The notes beneath the pieces were generated by a model. It was not told where the DNA came from. It saw nothing but the letters and a program-made list of their open reading frames with translations, and searched no databases. Shown here in pieces: positions 1 to 11,222 of a DNA stretch of 64,000 bases (its first letter is position 1; each line of letters starts with the position of its first letter). The stretch is taken from positions 24,973 to 88,972 of the forward strand of contig JAGFNK010000196.1 in assembly GCA_025769875.1 (NCBI GenBank), read 5' to 3'. A program made the translations under genes and the position numbers. Source of the DNA: Russula earlei (Eukaryota > Basidiomycota > Agaricomycetes > Russulales > Russulaceae).

Positions 1-180
1 TGTTCTTTAATGACAGGTAAAGCAAATGTCCATGTGAGCGAATAAAGTCCCTTTCCGTTTGCTAGGTGCAGCCTCAGCATGTGTGTGCATACAGGCGGGT
101 GCGACTTCAACATGTCATACGGTCTGTGCGCAAGCGCATGATGGTGGTAAGGATGAAAAATGATAACTAGGGGTAATGAG

Positions 181-706
181 TCACAGCGACAATAAGAGGA
201 ATGGGGACATACAGGACATCCTAGTTGGGTTTGCAGTCAATGTAGATAATGTCCTGCTCAGCAGAACCTTGAGGAGAGGCGATGGTCTGGAGGCACACAC
301 GTTTACGCTGCTGGGATGAGCTTGATGCTGATGTGGGAGTGGGGTCCACAGCCTCATGCAGCCGGTCGAGATCCTGCTGCACACCTTGGAGTTCCCTCAG
401 CACACCATTGAACTCCTGGCAGAGAGTGGTGAGCTCTTTGAAAGCTTCATTGCGCTCCTCTCCGAGACGATCAATCCATTGCTGGAAAGGCTGAGCCTCC
501 GCGCGGTCACGGGCTTCCCATGCACAGGCCATTGACTCGTCATCCTTGTGATCATCGAGATGGAACTGCAAGTGGCGGCACGCATGACATTGTTGGCCAT
601 GTGTGATGATGCGACGAGTCTGGTTGTAAGTCCAACGTAGGACTGAAGGGGGAGGACGACCAGTCTGTTTGGTTCTGGCCATGTATAAGAGCTGAGTGAA
701 AGACAA
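181..706 (-). pseudogene. Short coiled-coil protein with SIM-like tail, copy A
   Basis: Single-exon reading frame of unknown function. The likely start is the ATG at 682-680, giving MARTKQTGRPP; an in-frame ATG lies eight codons upstream. The middle, about residues 35-120, is rich in E, Q, L and R and looks like a coiled coil (EERNEAF, ELQGVQQDLDRL). It contains a HxxC-type pair (CHACRHLQFH). The C-terminus DIIYIDCK resembles a SUMO-interacting motif, hydrophobic residues followed by acid. The frame ends at TAG 223-221, but the next codons (DVLYVP) still match the longer tails of two paralogs in this window, which read CAG there. So the last 15-20 residues were probably lost by a C-to-T change. 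It lies downstream, on the same strand, of a remnant of the KOW gene end near 1060-1020. Family membership is seen in the sequence; function is unknown. Confidence 0.6.
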
Positions 707-1075
707 GACAAAAGAAAAAGGGAATTGCGGAATTACGTAGTGCCTGCTCGACTCTCCACCCGTCGGGAATATGCTTATTGAAATGCAGTGGCCTCCTTTT
801 TAGGAAATAGGTATGATCTGCACACATGGAGGGAGAGAGGGAAGATGCAAGCAAGCGACTGTGGGAGAGAGAGAGGAGAGTGAGTCCAGGGAAGATCAGA
901 GTGCCAGCCTGAGGAGGTATGTACGTTCTTGTGGGGTCAACCAATATACCCCCCCTGTTCACATGTTCAACGCAACACATATGCACATATATGTAAAACA
1001 CATATTGATATCAGCAATGAAACGTAAGTTTACAACATCCTGCTCATTAAGGTATGAAATGGGAAGCAAATAAAT
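580..1075. repeat. Direct repeat A1 (5' part and upstream of copy A)
   Basis: This segment is similar to 2690-3160 in the same orientation. Shared landmarks are the (ga)n-rich block near 820-900, the string gaggaggtatgtacgttct near 912 and the acacatatgcacata block near 975. The match continues into a short stretch whose minus strand reads like the C-terminus of the KOW gene (QDVVN). The duplicated unit therefore spans the intergenic interval between the KOW gene end and the coiled-coil gene start. Confidence 0.7.
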
Positions 1076-1249
1076 AAATAACATGGGGTTGTGAGGCCAC
1101 AATTATATGGACCCAGGAGAAGGGGAGAACTGGGAAACATGAGACATTCACTTAGCCACAGCGACAACCACTACATACCACCCCCAGCAGACTACCATCC
1201 TCAGAAGCCTGAGCACATTACGTTGCTATTTAGCCAGTGACTGCCTTTG

Positions 1250-2660
1250 AAACACGATGTACGCGCTGTGAGATACAAATTCGGATTCCAAACAAAATAT
1301 GAACGATCATTGACTCATGGTGGAACAAAGGGGAGACCTGATTCATGAGCGCAAGTTAAGTATCTGTCCACTACATGGCCTGTGCAAACCAGAGAATGAC
1401 GGGCCATAAGTGCCCTATCACCATGTGGCGATAATTGCCCTATCACATGCGGCGATAATTGCCCTGATGACGGAGATATGCACTTTCATGCAAAATTCTC
1501 CTGGCAAAATGCTGGATCTGACGTGCTCATGTATGTAAAGTGTTTTGTGAATCTGGTCAGGAATGCTTGTTGTTCGGCCAGCCCTGAGGCAGATCTATGA
1601 TCCCAGTGATGTCGTACGCTTTTGCCATCCATAGTGCCAAGTGCAAGGAGTTCATATCAATGGCATGTATTAAGTTTGAAGCGTCATATTGTAGTAAATC
1701 TACGAGGACTGTATCAAACCATGGAATGTATTGACATTGTCATGAACAACCTGCTATGGTACATGCTATATCATATATCAATCCTGTGAAGTCCTGGAGT
1801 CAGAGCAGCAATGAGTCATAGCAATAGGTGGGAGTGGAGGGGGGACATATGGTACATCCTGCTCAGATTTGCAGTCAATGGCAATGACGTCCCGCTCTGC
1901 GTGACATAGTGGGGTTGAGGGGTCTTGATGAGTGATGGTTGTGAGGCACAGGCATTTATGCTGTCCAGATGAGCATGATGGGGAGGCGGGAGTGCAGCCC
2001 ACAGTCTTGCGTGGCTGATTGATGGCACAATCCACAAGGGCGCACTGTAGTTTGTTGTGCACGTCGAGGCTCTCCTTCAGCTTCATTCAGGCATTTCCAA
2101 GTTCCTGACACAGCACTGCAAGCTCTTCGAGGAAGTTGTCCTGCTCCTGTTCGAGACGACCAATCCTTCCCTGGAAAGGACAAGAAGCGGCGCGGTCACA
2201 GGCTTGATATGCAGAGTCCAGCAACTTTTCTTCTTCAGACTTTTCTTCGTCATCCATTGTAGCTGTGAGGTGATGCTCCTGCCACCTCCAGCAAGGAATG
2301 CAGTGGGACAGATGTGTGATGATGTGCAGCCTTTCGTTGTATCTCCAAGTCCAAGTCAAAGGCTTATGATGATAAGTCTTTTGGCCGCTTCTGCCAAACG
2401 GGGACCATGACGCGGACATAAAACCACCGTGTCTGTGAACAAGAATTTCTTTGGCTTTGGACATGTCTGAGAAGGGACCTCAAAATGGAGAGCTGCGAGG
2501 AGATGTGAACAAAAAATGGTGGGGGCGTGATTTATGTATTGAGCTCCCACCAGCTCATATGTTCCTGCCACGCTTTCTGAGTTATGCACTCAAGCTGAAT
2601 AGATTTGAGCAAGCCGAGCCACTGATTGGCTCGTGGCTAAGTGGGCTAGTTAGCCGTGGA
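1250..2660. repeat. Large inverted repeat, left arm
   Basis: The reverse complement of this segment aligns with 18905-20320 over about 1.4 kb, at high identity from 1500 to 2650 and more diverged from 1250 to 1500. Each arm holds one copy of the coiled-coil gene. The inner edge is sharp: near 2655 the sequence passes abruptly into a truncated third paralog. Short repeats of gcgataattgccc occur near 1428-1463 close to the outer edge. No clear terminal motif or target duplication was found, so these may be two independent insertions or the ends of one large element. Confidence 0.75.
1778..2464 (-). pseudogene. Coiled-coil protein with SIM-like tail, copy B
   Basis: The frame starts at ATG 2464-2462 (MSKAKEILVHR) and would encode about 228 residues ending at 1778. 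One in-frame TGA at 2089-2087 interrupts it; the copy at 19.1 kb has CGA (Arg) at that position. The order is a basic N-terminus, a TWRYNERLHIITH segment, a CIPC pair, an acidic DDEEKSEEEK patch, a coiled-coil region, a cysteine-containing stretch and a DVIAIDCKSEQD tail that resembles a SUMO-interacting motif. Copy B keeps the C-terminal half that copies A and D have lost to their own stops. Function is unknown and no family name is recognised. The single nonsense change suggests recent inactivation. Confidence 0.65.
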
Positions 2661-2790
2661 ATTCCCAATTGCAGCATGAACCACATCGCTGGCAATGTGT
2701 GATGATGTGTAGTGTCTCATTGTTAAGTCTGATGTGGGACCGGCCTCAGAGGACAAGCTGGTTCTGTTTAGTTCTGGTCCAAGTGAAAGA
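2650..2790 (-). pseudogene. Truncated coiled-coil gene, copy C (5' end only)
   Basis: The minus strand reads RTKQN, an in-frame stop, then LHIITHCQRCGSCC, which aligns with the first 50 residues of copy A. The start codon is lost, and homology stops at the edge of the inverted-repeat arm near 2655. The arm therefore seems to have been inserted into, or joined to, this copy. Its upstream region is the direct repeat A2. Confidence 0.55.
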
Positions 2791-3160
2791 TAAGACAACA
2801 AAAAAGGGAATGTGGAATTTACGTACTGCCTGCATGTGCCTCGCATGAGAATATGCTTATTGAAATGCAGTGGCTTCCTTTTCTGGAAATAGGTATGATC
2901 TGCATGCATGGAGAGAGAGGGAAGAGGAAGGGAAGATGTGAGCAAGCGACTGTGGGGGGGAGAGAAGAGAGTGAATCCAGGGAAGATCAAAGTGCCAGCA
3001 TGAGGAGGTACGTACATTCTCGTGGGGTCAACCAATCCCCCCCCCCTCACACGTATGTATGCAACACATATGCGCATACAGATATTGATATTGGCAATGA
3101 GACAAAGTTATTTCATGAGTAAATTTACAACATCCTGTCCATAAAAGTATGAAACAGCCC
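2690..3160. repeat. Direct repeat A2
   Basis: Second copy of the unit at 580-1075, with the same ga-rich block, gaggaggtacgtacattct near 3001 and the acacatatgcgcata block near 3065. It runs into the true 3' end of the KOW gene, whereas A1 carries only a remnant of that end. Confidence 0.7.
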
Positions 3161-6154
3161 CAGAAGCCTCCAGCTCAACAGTGCAGCACCCGTGTTTCAA
3201 CTCAATCACTTTCTTCACTTGCCCAGTCCAGTGGTGTCCAATAATGAGTACCTTGTTGCCTTTGGATGGTGGCCATGGGATTAGATAGGTTGGGTTGATG
3301 GAAATCTGGGCGGGTCTCCCCCTCTGGATCACAGAGACGATGTTGAGATTATCATTGATTTGGGTGATTTGGTATGTTACCACTACCCTGGGACGTTGTG
3401 ATATAATCACAGCTCAGACGCGTTGACGCGTTGGTTACACGGACCGGGCATCACCGGCTCAGCTCATATGCTGAGATCTGTGTTACTTACAATGATAAGT
3501 TAATTGATGACAATCGGTAGCTACTAACGACTGATCCTTGTATGATCTTTGTTTCTTATTGATGGTAGCTACCTGCAGTGTACTTAGAGATGCTCTGGAG
3601 TACTTAAGAGCGTCATATTTCGATAGATCACTTCAGTCTTGTCTTACACAATACTGAAGTGAGTACTTACTGTTTCCTATCTTATCTCTCGCATCTAATC
3701 ACGTGTTGTAGATATCTTGTGATAGGTATTACTGAATTATAGTCTTGTCTTACACAATACTGAAATATCTTGTGATACATCTTAAGGATCTTATCGCTCT
3801 TATCATAACCTGCGCCCATCTGCTTCAACAGACAACACTTCATTCAGTTGTGCTTCGATCTTTTGCCTTGCAGCTGGAACTGTCTTTGCACCAAGTCCCT
3901 CTATCTTGGCATGTAAAGATGATGTTGGGACACCCCAAACATGAAATGGGATACATTCCTCACATAACTGTTCCTGGATTTCTTCCACAAAGAGCCAGTG
4001 TTTCCAGACTCATTTGGAATAAGCATGAAGAATTCAGTATTCACCAAAGAACTCACCAGGTCCTTGAGGCAGGCTCCAAGGCGAGGATGCGCTCTCCTCA
4101 TGTTCCACAGGTTCTGGAGTGATTGACCTTGGTAGATCTTCTGGAGGAGGTGTAAGGTTGGAGCGACTCAATGACGCTATTGACATATGTCTATCAAAAA
4201 CGCTTGTGAGGGGAGACGTAATGAATGGGTCATCGTGGTTCGTGAGGAACTCACTCGAGTTGAATATCATCAAGCTTGACCCGTTGGCATAGTGGGCCAT
4301 GAGACATCAGCTTTGCATCCAATTCAACGTCGACACTACTGCCATCGTCTGCTTTGATGAGACCATGATACCCCTTTAGGGGACCTCTGATAATAGAGAC
4401 TCTCTGTCCCTCCCAAATGCCATTGCGCTCAGGCTTGGGCAGAGCCGTGGTTTGCATGCCCGAAACTTCTATGTTGTCTTGGTCAATCAGAACCTGAAGA
4501 CTGTCTGTATTTGCTGGAAGAATGGATCTCAATAAACTCATGCGCTGCCCATTGGTCTCATCTATAATCTCTGCTCTGCCACCAGAGATTTGGGTTACAA
4601 GGCCCCTGCGCATGGCCCCACCTGCCCCAGGAAATTTGACATACAGACCACGCTTGAGTTGGAAAAAACGGTGGGGAGCAGGGTAAAACTGAAGGCTAAA
4701 TGCTGATGTATTAATCTATACAACCAAGCATCAGTGAGCGAGACATCGGCGAAGCAGAGAGGAGGGATGGAGATGTACACCTCTGTATTGGTTTTTTTAT
4801 CCAGAAAACTCACTTTGTGTTCCTTGTGATCCATGGTAATGACCATGCCAAAGCAATCCAACCAGTGGATCTTGACATAGTCGCCTGCGAGAAAATAAGG
4901 AACCAGCTCCCATATGGTGATACTGATTATAAGGCCAGAATCCTGTTCGGGAATTTGAGTGACAACGTCCACAACATTGTTTTGAATGTCTCCGATTTGG
5001 CCAATAATACCAGCATATTCGCCCAATATCACAAGGATCCTGTTACCTATCTGAACTGAATCCTAGGCGAAACGTCTGAGACTTGCAGCAAACGCAGGAA
5101 GGCCTCAAACCCTGTCTGATCGCGCAAACAGAGTGATGTTGAAATTGCAATGCTCCAAAATGCGAAGGAGGGACCATGGCAGAAGCTCAAATGCGAGCCC
5201 ATCCTGGTACAAACATCCTTTGAAGCCTGAACTGGCCAGGCCCGAGAACTTTGACTCTGTTCTCACCGTATTGTTGGGTGAGTTCTCTGGCAGTCCATGC
5301 TCGTGGAGACGGACGCCCATCTCTCTTCCACTTGCCCCCAGGCTGAGGAATTTGGGGGACAAAAGCCACGACAGCATACCACTGGTTCATTGGGACGCTC
5401 AATTCACAGATGTAGCCAATGTCATCACAATACCGTCCAGCTAGACAGCGTACCCATTGTCCTTTCTCTTATCCAAGAGCACGATAGGGGACATGAGGAG
5501 AGTACTCTGACGCACTCTGTAGGTGGGATAAAGATTGGCTGCTTGTTGCGGACAGTGACCAAGCCATTCACTGCACGACGAACATCTGTGATATTGAAGG
5601 CCTCAATAAACACATGTCCTGGCACGGAAGACAGAGCGAAAGCTGATGTGACGGCTGGGGGGTGGATCTCATTAAGGACGAGGCATCAGCGGCATATCTG
5701 GAACACAACATCAGCTTCTCGCCCAAGCTGCCAATTGGTTGTTAGTACCGCCCCTATGAATAATGCAGTCTCACTGACCTTCACCCTGACAGACCACATA
5801 CGAGGATGATCCTCCCTGTGGTACTCGAAGTGGCAGGGTCATGTCATTGGTGGTTGTATAAGCAAATCGCATCTGCCGATCCAGACCTGTGATCCTCCTT
5901 GTTTCATCCTCAAGGTCCTGGACTTCAATGCTGGGCAAGCGTGGTGGTGGGGCATTATCCATATCATCATCTGATACAGGTTCATCCATGAGGTAACCTA
6001 TAGGATATGTAGCGACCACCGCAAAGAAACTGTGAGGTGAATTACCAAAGTTGTCAACCTCCCCCTCTGACTCATACTCTTCCTCTTCGTCCTCAAGCGA
6101 AAGGATTGCTTCGAGATCAAGGAATTCATGGGCCTGCAAGAGGAATTTGCACAA
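3108..6154 (-). pseudogene. Spt5-like protein with NGN and multiple KOW motifs
   Basis: Pieces of one multi-exon gene run down the minus strand. An acidic N-terminus lies at 6154-5771 (LEDEEEEYESEGEVDNF). An NGN-like segment follows near 5625-5560 (PGHVFIEAFN, RRAVNGLVTV). KOW-like motifs lie near 5440 (GRYCDDIGYI), 5050 (ILVILGEYAGIIG), 4895 (GDYVKIHWLDCFG), 4430 (GQRVSIIRGPLKGYHG) and 3270 (NKVLIIGHHWTGQV). Spt5 is the RNA polymerase elongation factor whose NGN domain pairs with Spt4; paralogs of this form are repeated in Agaricomycete genomes beside transposons. This copy looks dead. The frame changes at least twice between 5530 and 5400 without good splice sites, and an LTR-like insertion separates the last KOW exon. 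The acceptor-like ttgcag just upstream of HEFLDLE suggests a further 5' exon. Host-derived versus transposon-carried origin cannot be settled here. Confidence 0.7.
3397..3830. mobile_element. Probable solo LTR (copia-like) inside the KOW gene
   Basis: The non-coding block begins tgtgatataatcacagctc and ends tgcttcaaca, with TG..CA ends. It separates two coding pieces of the KOW gene and contains two copies of agtcttgtcttacacaatac (3635 and 3741). It retains CpG sites. The flanks gacgt and gacaa match at only three of five bases, so the exact edges and the target duplication are not established. Confidence 0.5.
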
Positions 6155-6364
6155 GATTTAATTTGTGAACAGACTTGACACTCACTGAGAATTTAGACAT
6201 CCTTCAACAGGTATTTTAGCGCGAAGAGTGAGAGGTGAGAGCAAACACTTTACACTTCGGGACTTTCCGACGACATTTTATATACACATATAAGCACAAC
6301 TACACTCATACGTAATAATCACCTACTGAGATCGTTAAGTGAGGAGGGAGGGACGGTTGCACCT

Positions 6365-7640
6365 TCAACACAGAGCTGGCTTGAAGACTCGCCAAGCTTC
6401 CAGCCTACCTGTCCACCTTTTAAAATATCCATACTGTTCTTCAGGAGGAACATGCAAGCGGACTGCCCTGTGCCCTATCTGGTACTCACTAAGAGCAACC
6501 AGATCACTCCGTATGCCATTGAACATGTGAATAGCGAGGGACAAAAAGTCTCTTGCCTCACCCCAAAAATTATTGATACAGCGCAAGTCAGCGAGTTGAC
6601 CTTTAAGGGTATGGAGGGAACCACATTGCATGCCAAAGATAGTCGACACCCTGCACTTTATTTCCTCCTTCTCTTGATTTACGGAAGCAAGCTCAGTAGC
6701 CAAAAGGCTCGATATGTCCAGGGCGACGGATTCCAAGAGGTGAAGGCTGTGATGAACTGACTTGCCATGAACCACAAGGTGGCGTGCATGTGTTGTTGTG
6801 GCATCCTCGGTGATCATGAGCGCTTCAAAAATTGCACATTCAGCCTGGCTGGCCCGATTGAACGTCACAAGGCTCAAGAAGCCCAGATGTAGATCGACTT
6901 TCAACTTGGCAATGACATAATCACTCTCGAGCAACATCCTAAGACAGACGTTGTTAAGGTATGGGTATATTGAATTAGATCGGACTTACTTGTCAATCAC
7001 AGTCTTGACAAGGGCAAGGTGAACACCGCATGCCAATTCACATGCCCATGCGCATTGTAGAAAGTCTTTAAGCTTGTCCGATATTTCGTGACGAAGAGAG
7101 AGGTTACTTGCCCGCACGAGCACCAGGACAGCGGAGGTGGCATTAGTGGTCTTACGAATTGCCAAGTCAATCGCAGGGCCATGTACATCCTCATTGATGG
7201 GAAATGGGGATGCAGGAAAATGGTTTATATTCTGGTTTGACAAGAATTCTCACCCATTGCCGATCCTGATGCAAATCAAGCTTTTGAAAGGCACAGGAAG
7301 CGCACAGACTGCCAAAGAAATTGAGTGAGTGTTTTGGGCTACCGCATGGGCCTGTGATGCCAAGTGTGATGTAATCCCTGTCATCCTGGATAGGACAAAC
7401 TGGGATACAGTGGTGAAGATGAGTATATAGTGAATTAGGAGAGCGATGGCCTTCACAGCTCCTGTCGGTGAGCCAAAATGAAGGGGGAATTTCAATATAT
7501 GACAGATGATGTTGAAGGTCTGGTGTGCAAGGGCAGTATATGAGCAAACACGGGATAGGAAGAATAGTAGTGGGTGTGTCAACGCATCGCGAGGGTTGAT
7601 AGTAACACCTTGGCTTTGCATTGGGAATAAGCTCACTTAC
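6365..7640 (-). CDS. Unrecognised multi-exon protein
   Basis: At least three exons on the minus strand join in frame through good introns. Intron 7253-7190 starts GTGAGA and ends AG; intron 6989-6939 starts GTAAGT, contains CTAAT and ends TTAG, and restores the frame across codon AA|G. The last exon, 6938-6365, encodes about 190 residues ending in KPALC. The predicted protein has long helical, leucine- and alanine-rich stretches (LESVALDISSLLATELASVNQEKEE) and no motif that I recognise. The 5' end is uncertain: the usable frame opens before 7547, and further short exons up to 7640 are possible. It stands divergent from the WD40 gene and downstream of no obvious promoter. Clean splicing argues for a real gene, at least until recently. 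Confidence 0.5.
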
Positions 7641-8747
7641 AGGGGGTCTGAATGACCATAGATGATATTATCGCTTTCAAGCCTTTTATAGTCAGGATTG
7701 CCGACAGTGACAGTGATTAGCAATTATATCTCAAAGAGATGGGTAATGGGTAAAACTCACTGGGATGATGTGAACCATTTACAATGGTTGTGTGCGCATA
7801 TGTGTATGTGCATGTGAGATCCACCAAGCGCTGCGCCCGAGCAAGCTGGTAAGGGCTTCCCATGCATGCTACGCTGTTGTCGGAACTGCGACAAGCAGAG
7901 CCTGCAACAGGGTTGGAGTTGGACTCACGGGCCAGCTGCACCTATGACAATAAGCAGTATTTGATGGCATTTATTCACGGTATTCATTCACCTTTGTTCT
8001 CATTCCAAGGGTGCATTCTATCCTATCCCATATCGACTCATAATTGTATGTATTGTTCCAATCAATAAAGTCAAGCAAGCACTTGGGAACATTGTCGAGT
8101 CAAGGTAAAAGAGGACAGATGCCCAACAGTGGCATATCATATATACCCACCCACTACATGGCCTGAAGGGGACACAATATACGTCAGCCAACAGGCTGTG
8201 TAGGGTCATGGTTTAAATAATCAGCATGGGCACATGTATTTCCTTTTGCTTTCTTCCTCTTCTGTTCTTCCGTTGCCAATTGCTTCAAACAACTACCTAT
8301 GTCTTAAGACTAGCGTAATGTGTTTCTCTGATGATTGGAAGATGCCCTCAACACACTGTGTGCTCTCAATTCTTGCCGATTTTAATGCCTCTTAGGATAT
8401 TGTGTTTCTTTGTGATTGAAAGCGTGCAACATGTATGAGCGCGATCATTGTGCTCAAATGAACAAAAAAAAGTGAATTGGAGATGGAAGTTTCAATCACA
8501 AAGAAACATATCATTCCTAAGAGGTGCTAAAACCACTCATGACTCATGTTGGATGGACTTGGCTTGGGATTTGTAGTAGAAATGCACCCTGAAGGAATGG
8601 AGTGATTGTGACGAAACTGAATAATATCTCAAATTCAACTTTTGTTTTGTTCACTTGAGCACAATCATCGTGCATTATATGCATGGCGAAGGCGATAAGA
8701 ACGGTCTTTTCTGACTGATGGTAGAGAACGGTAGAGAACAGATTATC
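7641..8747. other. Intergenic region, no supported gene
   Basis: No reading frame here shows family features. A 74-codon frame at 7941-7717 (minus) could be a 5' exon of the preceding gene but has no support beyond being open. The right half holds a fold-back structure described separately. Confidence 0.4.
8379..8690. repeat. Nested inverted repeats (fold-back)
   Basis: Two overlapping imperfect palindromes are visible. The arm at 8379-8421 (cctcttaggatattgtgttt) pairs with 8489-8533. The arm at 8428-8484 (cattgtgctcaaatgaacaa) pairs with 8622-8686. A transcript could fold into two alternative hairpins sharing the middle segment. It may be a relic of a small inverted-repeat element; no target duplication was identified. 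Confidence 0.6.
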
Positions 8748-10323
8748 ATGCCAGCAATGACCCCAGCCTCAGGGATTGTTGACTTCAGGCTTCAGAATAC
8801 CCTTCAGTGCCATACCAGGCTGGTGAACCATCTTACCGTCAGCCCAGAATGTAGTCGGTTAATAAGCATTGGTACACTCTCATTTCTCAACTTCACCTAA
8901 CCAGCTGACAAATAAACACGTGACGATTCGAGGACTGTTGTATGGTCTGTTGCTTCAGGGGAGAAGCTTTTCGAAACCAAACAGCCTTTTAATGGCCCAG
9001 CCACAGCTGTATGTTGGACCAGTCAAGATGCAAGCTGCTTTGTCATCGGGTTTGCCAGTGGAGATCTCCATCTCTTCTGGAGCGACAATGGAAAGGTATC
9101 GGAAGTTTCATGTTCCACTTCAATCTCATCTACAGCATGCTCTCAGTTGTACCGTAACAATGTAGGAATATCGGGAGGGAACAGGGCTGTTGAGGGCATC
9201 ACATACGATGCAATTCACAACAGGATAGCATGCATCTCAGAGAAATCTATGCAGCTGTGGAAGATCAAAGGGACCGAGCTTGTCCCAATTCTTCCATCGC
9301 CACTCATGTCCGAAGGATATGGGAAATCCGTTTACTTTTGTGACAATGGGGCAAGCGTCGTCCTCTTTTACTTAGACACACATGAGTGGTAAGTTGCACG
9401 TTCTCATTGGTTCCTCAATTGCTCAACCATTGCAGTGTGTGTTATTCAATCGAGCCCTGGGAAAGGAGGTGGTCAAAAAGACTGACCAGTCGGATGCATG
9501 GTCTCCACAGCCGTCACTTTAATCTCGTTCTTACATATAAACAGCGGGTACGCGTCTCTCAACTGTGATGGCAAGCTCTTGCTTGTTTCCAATCTCAAAG
9601 ATGGTGTCAATGAATACCAATTTCCTAGCCTGGACAAAATCCAGACCTTCACACACCCAATACAGACCAACTGTATCCTCTGGACAAGGTCTTTACCGTT
9701 ATGGAATCTCATTGTTGCAGGTGGCGATAATGGCTTCGCTCGTGTGTTCAACTGAATCAGTGGCCAGCTAGTCACCGAGATTCACCATGGAGGTGGGCGA
9801 CTCCATTAACCTTCCTTGCCCATAACATATAGTTGACATGTTATAGCTCGTGGTCAGCTCATACAGGTTGTTGAGGTAGCTCTTGTGGCCACTGATTTGC
9901 GAGCTACATGCTCACTTTCCGAGTGCAGGCTTTTGTTGACCCTGGTGGACAATGTGTCATAGTTACAGCTGCCTCAGGTGAAGTGCCATACGAACTAAAA
10001 ATATGGTTGTATCAAACTCCAAAGGTGTGTACATATGGCTGATCCCATGTGCATATGATGAATTTGGCATTTAGGCACCCGTAGCCTCAAAGGAGCCAAC
10101 GCAATCTCCTCTCAGCACTTCTCTCTCGACGTGGTGGGATCGAATTGCCATTGCATTCATCACCTTCTTGTTTTTGCTGTTTCTTATCATTCTCGTGGGA
10201 ACATTTTTGGTAACTCATCCAGCGACGCTCTCTCAATGGTCTAGTGGGGGGGTATCACCCTTGGAGATTGTAATGGAGATCATGATGACTCGTAAAATTT
10301 GTCAAAAAAAGGTGTTGTGTTAG
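8748..10323 (+). pseudogene. WD40-repeat protein with C-terminal membrane helix
   Basis: Exons on the plus strand encode a beta-propeller-like protein. WD/GH-like units are seen at SRTVVWSVASGEKL, GDLHLFW, SMQLWKIKG, LIVAGGDNGFARVF and YELKIWLYQ. The final exon carries a strong hydrophobic helix (IAIAFITFLFLLFLIILVG), so the protein would be a C-terminally anchored membrane protein. Introns 9389-9435, 9876-9928 and 10025-10074 have GT..AG ends and keep frame. Two faults are visible. The first intron (from 8872) would need an acceptor ending CAC rather than CAG to give IGDDSRTV. An in-frame TGA lies at 9753-9755 after VFN, where translation otherwise continues ISGQLV. The likely start is ATG 8748 (MPAMTPASG). 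Its role is unknown; similar genes sit beside KOW and Tnp2-like genes in Agaricomycetes, from memory of the families. Confidence 0.7.
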
Positions 10324-10808
10324 TGACCGCGCTATGTGTGATACATGAAATCAGGCTCCTGTCTGCTGCTCGCTTCTAGAGTGTCGCCATGGCAAGTGGG
10401 TCTGCACAGAAGACATTTCACTATGCTATCCCCACTCGATTGTTTTGTGGATGGCAAGCGAGATCCGCCCCCTTTTGTCCCATTGAGTGAGTCATCCACT
10501 GTGCGATTGTGCATTCAAATTGCTGCCTTTTGATCTAATTTAATAGACCATCATGTGTTTTGCCGAGTGGATTATTGTCAGCGCATATGCATATATTAGG
10601 GGCCAATCAACCGAGTTCACATAGTGCCAAAACCCCAACTCCATATCCAACCGTCCTTTATCACCTCATGTCCCAACACACCGGCATCCCAGTTGAGTTG
10701 TTTCTCTCATTGCGTCTTCTCTGCTGAGTAAAATTGTAGAACCAGGGGGCTCCTTGTTTCACTGTTGCCACTCGATCAGCCTGTCCCTTCGACTTTGAAG
10801 ACGACGAG
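10324..10808. other. Intergenic region
   Basis: No gene or repeat is recognised. Open frames here are short and lack family features. Confidence 0.4.
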
Positions 10809-11222
10809 ATGCAGTCCGATGACCCAGACATCCCCTATGATGACAACCTGAATATGGACACTGACATGGAGCATACAATTGGCACAGGTCAGTGCACGGG
10901 CATTGACCGACTTGTGCTCAATTGTCTGCAGGCAGCCTTGGCCTTAGTATGAGCACATTCAATCAGCTCGTTAATGCTGCTTCTGAGACAGCAGCCGTGG
11001 CGGTCATGAGAGCCATGAGAGCTGGGGACATGAATCCACCTAATAATGTTCCTGCTCCTCCTGAAGATCCAGGTACCACTGGAAATGAATCGGACATGGG
11101 CATTCCCAAGCCTTTCCAATGTATGTGTTTCCCGGCTCTATGACCTTTTGTTGTCATCACTTTTGCAGCCCCATGCAGTAAGAAGAAGACTCCTCATGCA
11201 AACCAGAACAAACTTGTGGATG

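Noticed and set aside
221..706. Histone H3 gene
   Set aside because: Only the first six residues resemble H3; the rest is a coiled-coil protein with no histone fold. Kept only as a possible mimic.
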